Shown here: positions 10,751 through 22,501 of the stretch, piece by piece
Numbering within the stretch: the first letter of the stretch is position 1
How the letters are laid out: each line of letters opens with the position of its first letter
Assembly: GCA_030248215.1 (NCBI GenBank)
Contig: JASANG010002536.1
Location: 1-64,000 of the forward strand
From: Enoplolaimus lenunculus
Taxonomy: Eukaryota; Nematoda; Enoplea; Enoplida; Thoracostomopsidae
DNA length: 64,000 nt
Direction: 5' to 3'
Position numbers and translations under genes: made by a program
Notes under the pieces: model-generated
What the model saw: the letters and a program-made list of their open reading frames with translations, nothing else
Database searches by the model: none
Told to the model about the DNA's origin: nothing

Positions 10751-11316
10751 AATAAATTTATAAATCACCGCAGTAAAATTGCGCTTTGTTTACATGGTAA
10801 AACCACATAAGAAAGGAACTTTTTTTTACGTTTCCCACAACATTTAAGGTCAGGGATTAGGATCAAGTTTAGGCTCATGTTAGGCTTAGCCAATGCAAGT
10901 TTCACGTAATACCTGGAGCAGGCGGGTCAGGGCTGACGTGATTCGACGTCAACGTTAAAATTTGGGCTCTCATATCGGGTCAACAGACAAAACTCGAATG
11001 TTATACGACATTAGCTTACCAACCACCGCTCTCAAATGTTCAATGTGTACAAGAGTCGGTGTGTTACGTGATACTTTTTAACATTATGGGAATATTACAT
11101 ATTCCAAAATTACTGCGAATGTCATTATATTCAACGGGACAGGTAATCTTCGTGCGCTTACAAATAAATAGAAAGTTGGACGACAGAAGCACAGATGTGT
11201 CGCTAAGAACTACAGCGTCATAATTAAAAATTAAATTTCAAATCCTAGTGTTGTGACATTCAGCAGGACAATTTAGTTATGTTACCTCTCAAGTATGCAG
11301 ACAATTAAATACATAT
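10417..11316 (-). repeat. Right arm of the 0.9-kb inverted repeat
   Basis: Reverse complement of 1857-2812. Long blocks match exactly or nearly so (for example CTTATGTGGTTTTACCATGT and AATCACGTCAGCCCTGACCC read on the minus strand). The two arms enclose about 7.6 kb containing the receptor gene and its array. Confidence 0.8.
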
Positions 11317-11939
11317 ATTATGATATTCACAGATGTCGATTAACACATGATACTGAAGGACAAAAGGTGACCTACAATGTATCTTTTTGATTTATTAGTG
11401 TCATTGATTGGAAACCACCATTTATACATCGATCGCAAATTTGCTTCCTGTTTTTAAAAGAAACTTTTTGTACGAACAACAGTATTAAAAACTCAATTTC
11501 TAATTCTGGTGCTTAAAAATAATATATCCCATAAGCTATATATAATGCTAAAATGTAAAAATCTTTCAACTTTGCACACGTACAATATAAAATATTTCAC
11601 CAGTGCAAGTATTTTTCAGCTTATCACCATCTCTGAAGCAATTTAAATTTGTCTCAATCATTAAGCAACTTGCCATATTCCGTATACGTAAAATTTGTCG
11701 CTTGTATTTTTTAAAGTTTTAGCTGACTTCTGATGCAACACGGGTCAATATTTAGGCAACCATATTTTGCCAAACTATAAAGACGCTGTGATAAATTGGT
11801 AGAAGGCCCCATTGCGGTTAAACAGCTTGTTGGTTTGACATTGAAAATATGACATTTTCTGCTTCATATCATGTATATATCAGGGTTTTTGGCGACTTAT
11901 TTTATGATTAGTTTAAGTTTTGTTCAAAACACTTTCAAT
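11317..11939. other. No gene seen
   Basis: No supported feature. Confidence 0.5.
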
Positions 11940-12075
11940 AAATGGGTTAGCTCCACGGCAGTGGGTGCCCAATGTATAGAATATGGGCGAAACTGTAGTA
12001 TAAGCGTATTCCTATGCAAAAGCCTAAGTATAAGCGTAAGAATGAGCTTATTCCTTAGCCTAAACCAGCGGAGGT
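11940..12075 (-). repeat. Degenerate TTAGGC tract, reverse orientation
   Basis: GTATAAGCGTATTCCTATGC, AAAGCCTAAGTATAAGCG and TTCCTTAGCCTAAACC are the complement of the hexamer-bearing element core. The ends are eroded. Confidence 0.5.
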
Positions 12076-12517
12076 GCGGAACCTGATATTTGATGAGGCA
12101 TTATCTGCTCACTAGTAGAAATAAATAATGCGCTTGAAACGAATAAGACTAAGGAAGTTTGAAATCGTATGGAAAATGAACGATATGAAAGTTTGCTGGA
12201 TTTTGTTAAATAACCAACAGGAATGTTCGTATTGCATAATACGTCGTTATCCAAAATTACATCTTAAACCAAGATAAAAACATTTTTCAATTTGACAACA
12301 ACATTCAAAGACAGTAACGGTAAACTTCAGATTGACATGATTGCTAAATATTTCATATTAGCAATATTCAGGCAACGGTATAAATTTGAGTGCTATCGAA
12401 ACGTGTGCAGTTGAATAAATTAATATTCGTCAATTTCTCCAGCGTCCACTTCACCAGAAATGAACAACAAAGGCTAGGTCTAATTAACCAAAACGTACCG
12501 GTACAAAAAAACTTCTG

Positions 12518-12668
12518 GCACATGTAAACATCAAGAACGCAACGTTTTTCTGTGGGACTGCAATAAAGTAAGCTTAAGCTTTAGACTAATTTTTTGCTTG
12601 GGCTTGGGCTTGAGCTTAGGCTCAAGAATATGCTTATTATACTACTATTACGTCCATGTTCTATACAT
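12518..12668 (+). mobile_element. TTAGGC-bearing element
   Basis: Left end ACATGTAAACATCAAGAACG with CTGCAATAAAGTAAGCTTAA. Core TTGCTTGGGCTTGGGCTTGA and AGCTTAGGCTCAAGAATATG. Right end ATTACGTCCATGTTCTATAC. Here the hexamer has drifted toward TTGGGC. Confidence 0.65.
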
Positions 12669-12709
12669 TAGCCCATTTTTGTAATAGGCAAATGTTTCTT
12701 TGAGCCGTG

Positions 12710-12895
12710 TCACAGTAGTATAAGTATATTCACAAGCCTAACCTTTAATTTTAGCCCTAGGCTCGGCGTTAGCATAAGCCTATCACTAAATGTAGGCCTA
12801 AGGCTAAGCGAAAAATTAGGCAAATTCTAAAGCTTAAACGACTCTATTGCACTCTCGTGAAAAACGGTACGTCCCTCAAGTAACATGGTCCGTAT
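12710..12895 (-). mobile_element. TTAGGC-bearing element, reverse orientation
   Basis: Read on the minus strand: CATGTTACTTGAGGGACGTA, then TGCAATAGAGTCGTTTAAGC, then a TTAGCC/TTAGGC core. It lies about 40 bp from the forward copy at 12518-12668, so the two form a head-to-head pair around a short spacer. Confidence 0.6.
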
Positions 12896-13262
12896 ATTTT
12901 ATGGAAGCAAACGATACGAATAAGCCAGCAAATCCATTAGTCAACCGTTTATATATTGCAGTCTTCTGAGATGGGTATATATTGAACCGTTGGCAAACCA
13001 CAAATCTAAAATAATCTGGATAAGCTGTGCCAGATATGCTAGCAATACAAATCTGTTGGGTAGTTAAGTAGTGTGAAACTCTACGCTATAAGATATATGC
13101 GTACCAGCTTTTAATTTATTAAGCAGAGACTTATCGTCGTTATAATAAGCTGATATGTTAATATTATCATGGTTAGTTTCTAAACATTTGTCTGCATAGA
13201 TACTTTGAGCCTGGACCATCATTTTTATTACCATTTATTTTGAATTTATTTTAGAAAATTCG

Positions 13263-13465
13263 GGCACATGTAACAATCAGGGCAGAACGTTTTTCTGTCG
13301 GACTGCAATAGAATAAGCTTAAGCTTTAGACCCGTTTTTTGCTTAGGCTTATAGGCTTAGGACTTAGACTTAAGCTTAGGTATAATCACATTTTTCCGGT
13401 TAGGCTTAGGCATAGGAATATGTTTATCCTACTGTTTACGGCGCTGTTTTATATATGTCAAAACT
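13263..13465 (+). mobile_element. TTAGGC-bearing element
   Basis: ACATGTAACAATCAGGGCAG and TGCAATAGAATAAGCTTAAG on the left; core GCTTAGGCTTATAGGCTTAG; right end CTACTGTTTACGGCGCTGTT. One of the better preserved members. Confidence 0.7.
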
Positions 13466-13554
13466 CGTCAAAAATTAAGCGTTTGAAAACAATTCTTTAA
13501 CGATCTTCATCCCCCCTAAAGAGGAACTAAAAATTACGCATTGTTTTTCTGCCA

Positions 13555-13722
13555 ATGATTAAACAGGGCCGTAGCAGTAGTACAAACATATCCCTAAGAC
13601 TAGACCTAAGCGCAAAAATGCGCTTTTACATAAGCCTAAGCTTAAACAACAAGTCACTTTAAAACTTAAGCTTACTTTATTGCAGTTACTCCGAAAATTG
13701 GTACGCCTATCAAAATAACATG
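13555..13722 (-). mobile_element. TTAGGC-bearing element, reverse orientation
   Basis: AACAGGGCCGTAGCAGTAGT is the complement of the family right end. CATAAGCCTAAGCTTAAAC is the core. AACTTAAGCTTACTTTATTG and the following GGTACGCCTAT are the complement of the left end. It faces 13263-13465 across ~90 bp. Confidence 0.65.
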
Positions 13723-14261
13723 AACCGTTTGAACAAAAACGGACCAAAGTTTAATTCAAAGTTTCAAAACTAAAAGAAACCTTTTGCTCTTCCAACTGCT
13801 TTCCACCGTCACTATTTAGCGCTATTATTGTCTTGCGTGCGGTAGACTTCAAAATGCACCCGCGTATATGTATTTTTCGATACAAATTGAGATTAATCAC
13901 ATATTTAAATGTATATACGTGCGGATTTAAGCTGTAACAAATTATGTGGTTTTTTGTTGTACAATTTTTATTTTTACGTTCAAAAATCAACTGAAAACCA
14001 GTGATCGCTTTTGTGATTAAAGCTTTTATGTGGCTGGTTCAGCGTTCATACAGAGAAGCTGTATTTTTTCTTCTTCAAAATTCACTCGTGACCTCGGTTC
14101 GTTAAACAGCCCATCAGCCGGTTGGTTTTTTTGAATCTGGAGATTTCTGCGTTTTTGTTCAGCCTCTGTATGTTTAGTTTCGCCCACTTGTGGATTGATT
14201 GAAAATAATTTAAAAACCATGCATCGCAAATAAACTTCACAATTTAGTTATATGATTGAGC

Positions 14262-14358
14262 GTATGTATAGAACAGGACCAGAACACTCTCATGGTTAAT
14301 TTAAGCCTAAAATCTAAACCTAGACTTTTAGCATAAATCTAAGCCTAAATCCTAACAT
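14262..14358 (-). repeat. TTAGGC-type tract with TATAGAACAGG end
   Basis: TATGTATAGAACAGGACCAG is followed by TTAAGCCTAAAATCTAAACC and AAATCTAAGCCTAAATCCTA, the reverse hexamer tract. The distal end merges into the next element. Confidence 0.55.
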
Positions 14359-14365
14359 ATCCTTG

Positions 14366-14582
14366 TAGCCGGCCGTTACTTTTATTGGCGTCCTGGTTTC
14401 TATCGGGTCTATAAAATAGTAGGTTTAGATTCTAGACTGCATTTTTGCTTAGGCTTAGGCTTCGGCTTAGGCATAGGCTAAGCAACACATTTTTGCAACG
14501 CTTACGCTTAGGCTTATGCTTAGGAATACACTCAATCTACTGTTACGTCCGTAAAAGTAACATTGACCCTTATAGCCTAATA
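14366..14582 (+). mobile_element. TTAGGC-bearing element, second end type
   Basis: The ends are different from the other copies: GTTACTTTTATTGGCG on the left and CGTCCGTAAAAGTAAC on the right, which are roughly complementary. The core has TTGCTTAGGCTTAGGCTTCG and ACGCTTAGGCTTATGCTTAG. The copy at 50369-50482 has the same ends and the same TCTATAAAA block, so this is a separate subfamily. Confidence 0.65.
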
Positions 14583-14600
14583 ATCCTTTAATTTTTACGG

Positions 14601-16213
14601 CATTGCTTAGGCCCTGTTATACGCCAGTTTAGTACTGGCAAAAAGACATCTAAATTTGCTTGGCTGACCGTGGTCTCGTATTTTTTAAATTTTCTGCTGA
14701 AACATTCGGTGTGAACTAAAGCACGAAGCATTGACGTAAAATTTGGTTCGTTTTAAGTATTTAATTAAAATTTCACAGAAATTTGCTGTTTTATTTTATC
14801 AAAAATATTATTACCTAAAGTTCATACCAACATAAACGGCACTCGAAACAAACGGATAAGCATACTCAGTTAAATCGTAAACAAAATTCTTAACAACGAA
14901 ACAAACAAATAAACAAACCAACAAACAAACAAATCGAACAACACGGAAGACGTGCAAAGAACACTCTGCCAACGTTCTAACAAAATGTATCCATTTAATC
15001 TCACTAAACGAAACGAATTTACCAGCTTATTTCTATTTTTTCATTTCTGTGCTTCTTTTCAAGTTGCTTAGCAACTTTGTAGAAAAATTAAGTGACAATA
15101 GAAGCAGCCACTTTGTAGAAGTTTTTGATACATTTCTGATCAAGCATTTTAAACCTGATCTATTTAAAGCTACAGTTGATTTGGTATCACGACAAAATTT
15201 CTGCGAATAATGTATTATAAATATTGCTAAGGTATGTGCTTGAAAGCTAGGCAAACGCTGGGGTTTTTTAGCTTTGTTGACTTGTGAGAGATGTGGGCAA
15301 AAATTTATCCAAAAGCCCACAAAATCCTGACTCATACTCTGCAGGCAGCGGCCAAAACAAGTTCATCATAGTACATATATTTGGGTTACTAGTTCAAATT
15401 TCACTGCTGCAATATTAAGCCGAAGTCTTTTAATATCTATTGAAATTTCAACTTTGTCTATATTTTGAAAGCTTCATTTAGAAGCAAACTTGCTAGTAAG
15501 AATTTACTATACAAATACACCTTGACGTCAACAATATTTTTCGCAATTTTTGCTCACAAACGATGTACATGCGTTACAAAACATATTTCCTGTGGACAAT
15601 ATAACCCAGCCATATGTTCCGGGTATATCTTCGGTATTTTCTGCTGTAACAACAGGGCAGTCACGTCAAATATTTTACTAAAATGAAAGTAAAAAACAAT
15701 GCGGTTTTAATTTTTTAGTTCGAAACTTTGTATAACCCGCAGTTTGACGGCACTTTACATTTTAGCTACGTTGTCGGCCAGATAAATACATAGCTACAGT
15801 GAAAGACCAAGAATTGCAAGCTATCTCACGGAAAAATTGGATGTAAACCACCTGCAGGTTACGTTTTCGTGAATGCTAAGAATACTGCAATACTATTAAT
15901 CTGCTACGATACTCGTAGAAAAAAATACAAAATTTATTAATCTATGCGAGGAAATGTTTGGCTTGTTAGCTTTTATTTTCACCCAGGTCGAAAGCATCTG
16001 GTTACCGTCATTATTCTAAACGTTTCAGTGCTGGCTTTGAATTAAACAAGCGTAGCAACTGTAAACCTTACAGGTTTTGCTTTACGTGAGGTCGATGATT
16101 TATTGCTTTCGGCTGGATGTCCTACCTTCGAAAAACTAATACGGGTCCATGGCTCAACTTTTTAAAAATGTGAGAGACATATCTTGCTGTTGAAAAGTCT
16201 GTTGGTTTCTTTC
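14601..16213. other. No gene seen; A-rich CAAA run near 14885-14935
   Basis: Minus- and plus-strand open frames at 15.0-15.7 kb show no motif or splice context. A short AACAAACAAACA-type simple repeat lies at about 14885-14935. Confidence 0.45.
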
Positions 16214-16573
16214 TACAGTAGTGACCCGAATAAGAGAGGGGACTGATATTTATTTACCCTCCTTGTTATTCGGTTACGAACTGTTATTTATTTTAACCCG
16301 CCCTGCGCCGTCTTTTGTTTTACTGATATATACGGTATTGCAACGCTCCGTTGAATTAAACGTTTATTTGTCGTTTCAATAGCTTGAGCAAGAATGCATG
16401 GTTATACTAAGGAATGTACTTTCAAAACTTATGTACGCTTTAAAGTTTCGAACTCATTTTTATCTGGTCCTAGATTCGTTTATGCCCTGCAATAAGGGAT
16501 AATTGACATTTATGTACTCTAATTAGGGTTTAGGGACTGTATCCGTTTACGGACTCTTATTGATTGGAACCAT
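16214..16573 (+). mobile_element. TA-flanked MITE, right end lost
   Basis: TACAGTAGTGACCCGAATAA starts the element. The body runs through GGGATAATTGACATTTATG and ACGGACTCTTATTGATTGG. The right terminal repeat is missing, as in the 2422 copy. Confidence 0.75.
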
Positions 16574-17040
16574 TTGTTGTAATCTAATAGGGATGCAAAG
16601 TGAAATAGCAACATCAGAACATGTACACATGGCCACGGTTTAGCAACCGGTCCCTGCTTCAATTCTGTTGAAATTAATAATTTTGCCTTTTCCTATTCAT
16701 CAGTTGGCAAACATATCTGAAACTGCCGTCGTTAATAACTATTTACAACAGGTATTATTTTGTAATTCTGACGAACTATTTACAACAGGTATTAATTCTG
16801 ACGGTGTACCTCGAATTGTCAACGCTAGAATATTGTTCAACTTATTAACGTTATGCTAAAACACGAACGCGGGAACGATTATTATCTTGGGATGTAAACC
16901 AGGGCGCAGCAGTTTCGTTTTGGCCCAGTTCGGCACGGAATCTGATCCTTGGTAAAGCAACCAAATATCAATTTTGGCATTGAACGGTTTAAATTACAAC
17001 ACCAAACTTTTAATTTGGGCCTTTTTAGGAGTATCGCCGA
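16574..17040. other. No gene; small local duplication
   Basis: The phrase ACTATTTACAACAGGTATTA occurs twice, near 16738 and 16769, a simple tandem duplication. Nothing else supported. Confidence 0.45.
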
Positions 17041-17210
17041 CCATGCATACAGCTAACTCGCCTCGCAATGGAATTTTTTCAGCAGAGGCATACAAGTGTT
17101 TTCAATGATTTACAAGCAATGTTGTTAATTTGCTAGGGGCGCCAAAATGTTTCCAAAAGAGGCTGTGCACCCCCTGACCCCACTCTGGTTAGAGGCCCGT
17201 CACCGACACC
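17041..17210 (+). mobile_element. GTAGCCAGCTCACC-family repeat, decayed
   Basis: It follows the order of the copy at 60554-60709: AGCTAACTCGCCT, AATTTTTTCAG, GGCATACAAGTGTTTTCA, TTACAAGCAATGTTG, then a C-rich part with CCCCTGACCCCAC. The terminal repeats are eroded. Confidence 0.45.
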
Positions 17211-17774
17211 CCGGTATGCTTATAATTGTCGACTGATACGCAAGATGCCAATGTTGCATGCCTGAGACCTCACAATTCAATCAAATTCAAGAACACGGTG
17301 TTTTGAGTATTACAGTAGAAACCCGTTAGTGCTTAAACACGTTCTTCGTTTTTAAACAAGTATCAGGTCGACAGATAATTTATCACAAATTAACCGTAAC
17401 CCCCATATAACTTGCCTAGAGAGAAATACCGGTTCCACTACATTTTAAATATGATTGATTATCAACTTATTTCCTATAAGGTCAGAAATGTAAACATAGG
17501 TTTAAAAGTGTTCCGTCTTTTTTGTATATTAAACTATTTTAACCCATGCAAAATGCATGGTGTCAACGGTAGTATTTAAGTTCGCGGCGAATGTTACATT
17601 TAAAGCGCACAATTTATTTTGTAGCCAAATAGGTAAAAATTATAGAGCGGTTACGTCACAAACTCAAAATTTTGCGTGTTCGACGCAATTACCCGATCTT
17701 AACATGTCAAAAAATTTGCGCTGATACGCGCTCTAAAACCATAAAATTCTGGAACACAAAAAGTATCCTCACTG
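17211..17774. other. No gene seen
   Basis: No supported feature. Confidence 0.5.
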
Positions 17775-17937
17775 GCAGAATAATCCTGGATCCGCCATTA
17801 AAAGCTGTCTTGTATGCAGAAAATCTTGGATCCGCTGTCAAGTTGTTTTGTACGCAGGAAATCCTGTATCAGCCATTAAATGCTGTTTTTACGCAGAAAA
17901 TCACGGATCCGCGATTAATCTGTTTTGTTCGAAAATA
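17775..17937 (+). repeat. ~40-bp tandem repeat, four units
   Basis: Units begin at about 17775, 17816, 17854 and 17893. Each has GCAGAAAATCxxGGATCCGC, then CATTAAAxGCTG, then TTTTGTAC. Spacing is 41, 38 and 39 bp. An open frame runs through it, but unit length and sequence drift do not look like a conserved peptide repeat. Confidence 0.65.
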
Positions 17938-18949
17938 GTTGCTAAATCAAATAGCAATTTATACACATCTTAAAAAGAACTCGAATGTGGTAGCCGTGGT
18001 TTGTCGATTTCGGGTTCCACTCCCACAGACTGACTTCGGGGGCTCCGTTTTGAACAGCTGCAAGATATTTCTACATTCAGAAAACAAACCTAGGTTGCCA
18101 AAGGTAGACAGTTTGAGTCATGTATTTTTCCACATTATAATAAGCCTCATTATTATTGTTCTCATACGTAACGTTTGCAAAACTTTTCGCTTGCTAACAT
18201 CGTAGGCAAGCGTAATAGCGCGCAACAGAAACCTAACTTTTGTCCACAAATAACAACCGTGTGTATGTCGAAATAATTGCTTGCCGTGTCTAATTTAGAA
18301 AATTTGCGCAACTTTAACAAACCTGTTGTATAAATATTTAATCGATAGAATGCGCAAGCACAACGGGTCTATTCCATTTTCGCTCCAGCTGAAGTTTGCC
18401 CAAAAATGGTTGGATTACTTGGATTGTGAAAATTCTTGCATATTTGACGTTCTCATAACCTCTCTTTATTTTTAATTGTGCAAATTGTAATGTAGATTCA
18501 AATAATTCTAATTTCTTCGTTTGTATTGGTTGATCCAGCAGAGTTTGGTATAGGTCCGCATTGATTACATAACGCAGCCGCTGCTGCGTTTTTGCTATCA
18601 AAATGAACGCTTGTTTTGTACTACATTTTAAGCAGAATCGCATATCGTATTTTTCTAGCTGTTAAGTAATCTTGTGATTCCAGGTATCAGAACAATTTTA
18701 CTATTTTCTGCATTTTGTTTAATAAAAAACTATTCAAAATCTCAACTTTTTCATTTTGTTGACTCTTGAAAATACTTCAGGCCTGAAAATGTTGTTTCTT
18801 TTCACTGAATGAAATGTCTGCCTTTAATACTGGCTACAATCTCTTTGTAGCTTCCAATCAAAATGTTTATAATACCATATCTTACCATGCTTGATGCTTA
18901 TGCTAAGCTGTATAAGTACATCAAACACCTGTGGCACGTCATTAAAACA
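17938..18949. other. No assigned gene; one open frame on the minus strand
   Basis: A 101-codon ATG frame runs from 18643 down to 18338. It is relatively rich in Gln, Lys and Leu and has no recognised domain. No flanking gene structure supports it, so it is not called. Confidence 0.4.
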
Positions 18950-19033
18950 GGTCCGTAGCCAACTCACCTTGCTATGTAGGCTAAACATCTTTCAGGAAGA
19001 CACAACGGTGTTACAAGCAAGGTTGAAAGTTTT
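18950..19033 (+). mobile_element. GTAGCCAGCTCACC-family repeat fragment
   Basis: GGTCCGTAGCCAACTCACCT and TTACAAGCAAGGTTGAAAG match the copies at 60554 and 63461. Only the left half is present. Confidence 0.6.
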
Positions 19034-19324
19034 GAACGCTTGAGAAGTATACATGGGATATCCTTATCTTGTTGCTTTTGGTATTGAATATTAATCCTTT
19101 TACGGACGTTTACGACGTCATAGGCAGTAGCTTTAATTCGCAACGCGAGAGTCGGGAGCGAAGATATTGCTCAAATGCATTGGTAAGCCTTCTTTATTAT
19201 TATTTAAAAATTTTAACGTTTTTAGATGCTCTATCAAGAAAGTGGATAACTGCACGGCCGGCAAGGCGGCATTATTTTTAGGTCCAATATATTATACTAA
19301 GATGGCGAGTTAGATCTTTCTGAA

Positions 19325-19520
19325 TTAATATTCAGCAAACATTAATTCACTCTATGTTGAGTTAATTTTCACTCTGATTTGAGTTAATTCTGGATAAGTT
19401 TATTGATTAATTCAGAATGAGTTGATTCCACTTAGAAAAATGAGTTCTGACAGTCCTAATTCAGAGCTCAGACATCTGAGTGAATTCAACTCATTCTGAT
19501 TTAAAATCAAATCACTGGTA
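19325..19520 (+). repeat. Solo end of the GAGTTGATT foldback family
   Basis: Dense GAGTTAA/GAGTTGATT words with TATTCAGCAAACATTAATTC near the start parallel the terminal repeats of the 45821-47200 element (TATCAGTAAACATTAACTC there). It ends near AAATCAAATCACTGG, as that element's inner arm does near 46038. Confidence 0.55.
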
Positions 19521-20927
19521 TTTACCGTGTATTACATATTACTGATAGAAACTTTTCAGTTTAAAGTATGCTAAAGAGTTTTGCTTTCTTCCTATTTTCC
19601 TAACTCAATTCTCAGACGGTATGAAATTTGAATTTAACCAATAGGCTCACTTCTATGACCGTCACTATTTTGTTCTACGGACATCTAATAACAAGTATCA
19701 AATTATTACCTAAATCACATAGGCTGACTTAGAAAATTCTAATCAGAATAGTCACGAAATTTCAATGCTGGTTTTATATGTCTGTAGCGGAAATATTGCG
19801 CTAATTACTGGCTTCGGTTCAAACGACACCATTTACAATGAGTCAATCTTTCAGCGTACACCTTATATACGAGTTTTATTTGTCTAGACAAAACAAATGT
19901 ATGCTCCCTGTTAGAGACCGCCGTAGCGTGCGTGTAAGATGGGTTTTAGAAGGCAAACCCTTTACTGTGAGTTTTGTCCGAAATTTTTGGGAAGCTTTTC
20001 AGGCAGAAACACATCAACCCCCCCCCCCGGCAATTTTTATAGAACGTAAACATCAAATCCCAAACCCCAGGCAACGCCTTTGTTCCTATTGCTAACTATA
20101 TTTTGTCGCTCTAATTCCGACAAAACATCTAGTTTCGGACGACTGTCGGGTTAAAAACGCATTATAAGGTTAGCCCTCATCGTAACCTGAATAATCAACA
20201 TATTGCTCAGGACTTGTCTTATTAAGGAATACCAAAATTTTTATTATTAACACGGTTCAGAGTGGCATACTAGAGCAGTGCAAAAAGGTCATATCAGACG
20301 CCCTTTTTGCTATTTATACGTCATTAAACTATAATACACTTGTATCAGTGACACACTGCTAGCTATGTAATATACCGAATTGCATTTGTTATAATATTGA
20401 CAAAAAATCTGATAAAAGATTGTGCTTTTATGCTTTAATTTATCACTGAAACATGTTTAGGCGGCCAAAAAACCCATCGTGGTTCGCTTTACCATACACA
20501 TGGAGCAAATATTGTTTCGTCCACAAAAATCATATGCGCCCTCGTGGGAATATTTTCGACGTTGTTTATAGCGAATAAAAACCTTGGGGCAACCACGATT
20601 GCTTAATGGTAGTTTATAGCACAACTCGTTTTAAACACTGGAACCAAACCAATGCGATGGGTTGAGAAAATACCAAACTGTGTGTTTTTATGTTGCAAAA
20701 AATATGAATGAATTGCGCTGAGAAACTTGAAAATGACGTGGTCTCGTAAGTGCTGTAGTGGTCTGAATAATACAGACGCGGTAATCAGAGTACGAGGTTT
20801 TGTTTTCAGTCTGAATCAAAGGAATATACACCACTAATTGGTTTTTGGATCAAGTCCTCCTGGACCAGTTAAAGTTCAACATGAATTTTATTATAACATA
20901 AGTATATATTATCAAGAGTGGATGGTG
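19521..20927. other. No gene seen
   Basis: Unique AT-rich sequence. A run of ten C lies near 20020. Open frames are short and without motifs. Confidence 0.45.
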
Positions 20928-22395
20928 CATACTTCTTCCAATGTTACCCTGAAGGCCGTCCCGTTTTCTCTTGACATAAATGTACCAGGAGTACCCGTTC
21001 CATTTTCCCGGGACAGCAATGTACCAGGAGTACATACAAAAATATAATTGGGACAGCGGGACAGTTGGGACAGATGAGAGAGTGGGACAGATGGAACAGT
21101 TGAAACAGCTGGGACAGTTGGGACTGATGGGACAATTATGACAGATGGGACAGTTGGGACTGATGGGACAGTTGGGACAGATACACAGATGGGACAGTTG
21201 GGACAGATGGGACAGTTGGGACACTTGGGAAAGATGGGACAGTTGGGACAGATGGGACAGTTGGGACAAACGGGACAGATGGGTCAGTTGGGACAGTGGG
21301 GACAGATGGGACAAATGGGACAGTTGGGACAGTTTGGATAAACGGGACAGATGGGTCAGTTGGGACAGATGGGACAGTTGGGACAAACGGGACAGATGGG
21401 TCAGTTGGGACAGTGGGGACAGTTGGGACAGTTTGGATAAACGGGACAGATGGGTCAGTTGGGACAGATGGGATAGTTGGGACAAACGGGACAGATGGGT
21501 CAGTTGGGACCGTTGGTACAAACGGGACAGTTGGGACGGTTGGGACAGTTGGGACAGATGGGACAGTCGAGACAAATGGGACAGTTGGGACAGATGGGAC
21601 AAATGGGACAGTTGGGACAGATGGGACAGCGGGACAGATGGAACAGTTTGGACAGATGGGACAGTTTGGACAGTAGGGACAGATGGGACCGTTGAGACAG
21701 ATAGACAGATGGGACAGTTGGGACAGATGGGACAGATGAGACAGTTGGGACAGATTGGACAGTTGGGACAGACGGGACAGATTGGACAGTTGGGACAGAC
21801 GGGACAGATGGGACAGTTGAGACTGATGGGACAGCTGGGACAGTTGGTACAGATGGGACAGTTGGGACACTTGAGACAGATGGGACAGTTGGAACAGATG
21901 GGTCAGTTGGGACAAACGGGACAGTTGGGACAGATGGGACAGTTTGGACAGATGGGACAGTTGGGACAGATGGGACAGTTGGGACAGATGAGACTGTTGG
22001 GACAGTTGGGACAGTTCGGACGGATGGGACAGTTGGGACAGATGGGGCAGCTGGGACAGTTGGGACAGATGGGACAGTTTGGACACTTGGGAAAAATGGG
22101 ACAGTTGGGACAGATGGGACAAACGGGACAGATGGGACAAACGGGACAGATGGGTCAGTTGGGACAGTAGTGAAAGATGGGACAGTTGGGACAGATGGGA
22201 CAGATGGGACAGTAGGACAGATGGGACGGTTGGGACAGATGGGACGGGACAGGTGGGAATATATCGTACGTAAATATATTTGCCTGTGCATATGTCAACA
22301 GGAGCGGATAAGTGTGCACTCCGGGTATATTTCTGTCCCGGGAAATTGGGACGGCCTTTATAGTAACATGGGCCCATACTTCAATAAGAGTATGC
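20928..22395 (+). mobile_element. Element with inverted flanks and a 9-bp minisatellite core
   Basis: The left flank (about 20928-21035: ATACTTCTTCCAATGTTACC, AAGGCCGTCCC, CCGGGACAGCAATGTACC) is matched in reverse complement by the right flank (about 22310-22390: GTATATTTCTGTCCCGGGAA, GGGACGGCCTTTATAGTAAC, ATACTTCAATAAGAG). Between them lies the 9-bp array. The layout suggests one mobile or foldback unit whose interior expanded. Confidence 0.6.
21050..22256 (+). repeat. 9-bp minisatellite (GGGACAGWT)n, ~1.2 kb
   Basis: Roughly 130 units alternate between GGGACAGTT and GGGACAGAT, with point variants (GGGACAAAC, GGGTCAGTT, GGGACACTT). A 99-bp higher-order period is visible: GTTTGGATAAACGGGACAG occurs near 21332 and again near 21431. 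The unit is a multiple of three without stop words, so long artefactual frames stay open on both strands (reading as GQLGQM, DGTVGT and, on the minus strand, SHLSQL or VPTVPS). None is a gene. Confidence 0.95.
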
Positions 22396-22501
22396 AACTG
22401 GGTACAATCTGTGTCGAAAAGAAGGTATCCGGTAAATGTTGCGTCTTTGTCCTTCCCCCTTGTTCAGGGGGATACGACTTGTGCGAACCATGGCACTATA
22501 T

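Noticed and set aside
8160-14600. TTAGGC runs as a true telomere or subtelomere
   Set aside because: Runs are short, degenerate, in both orientations, and bounded by the same element ends; a chromosome end would be long, uniform and one-directional.
20850-22377. Several long overlapping frames of 60-413 codons on both strands, reading as SHLSQL, VPTVPS, GQLGQM or DGTVGT repeats
   Set aside because: They are the translations of one 9-bp minisatellite. Every frame stays open because the unit is a multiple of three without stop words; there is no leader, no splice context and no non-repeat domain.
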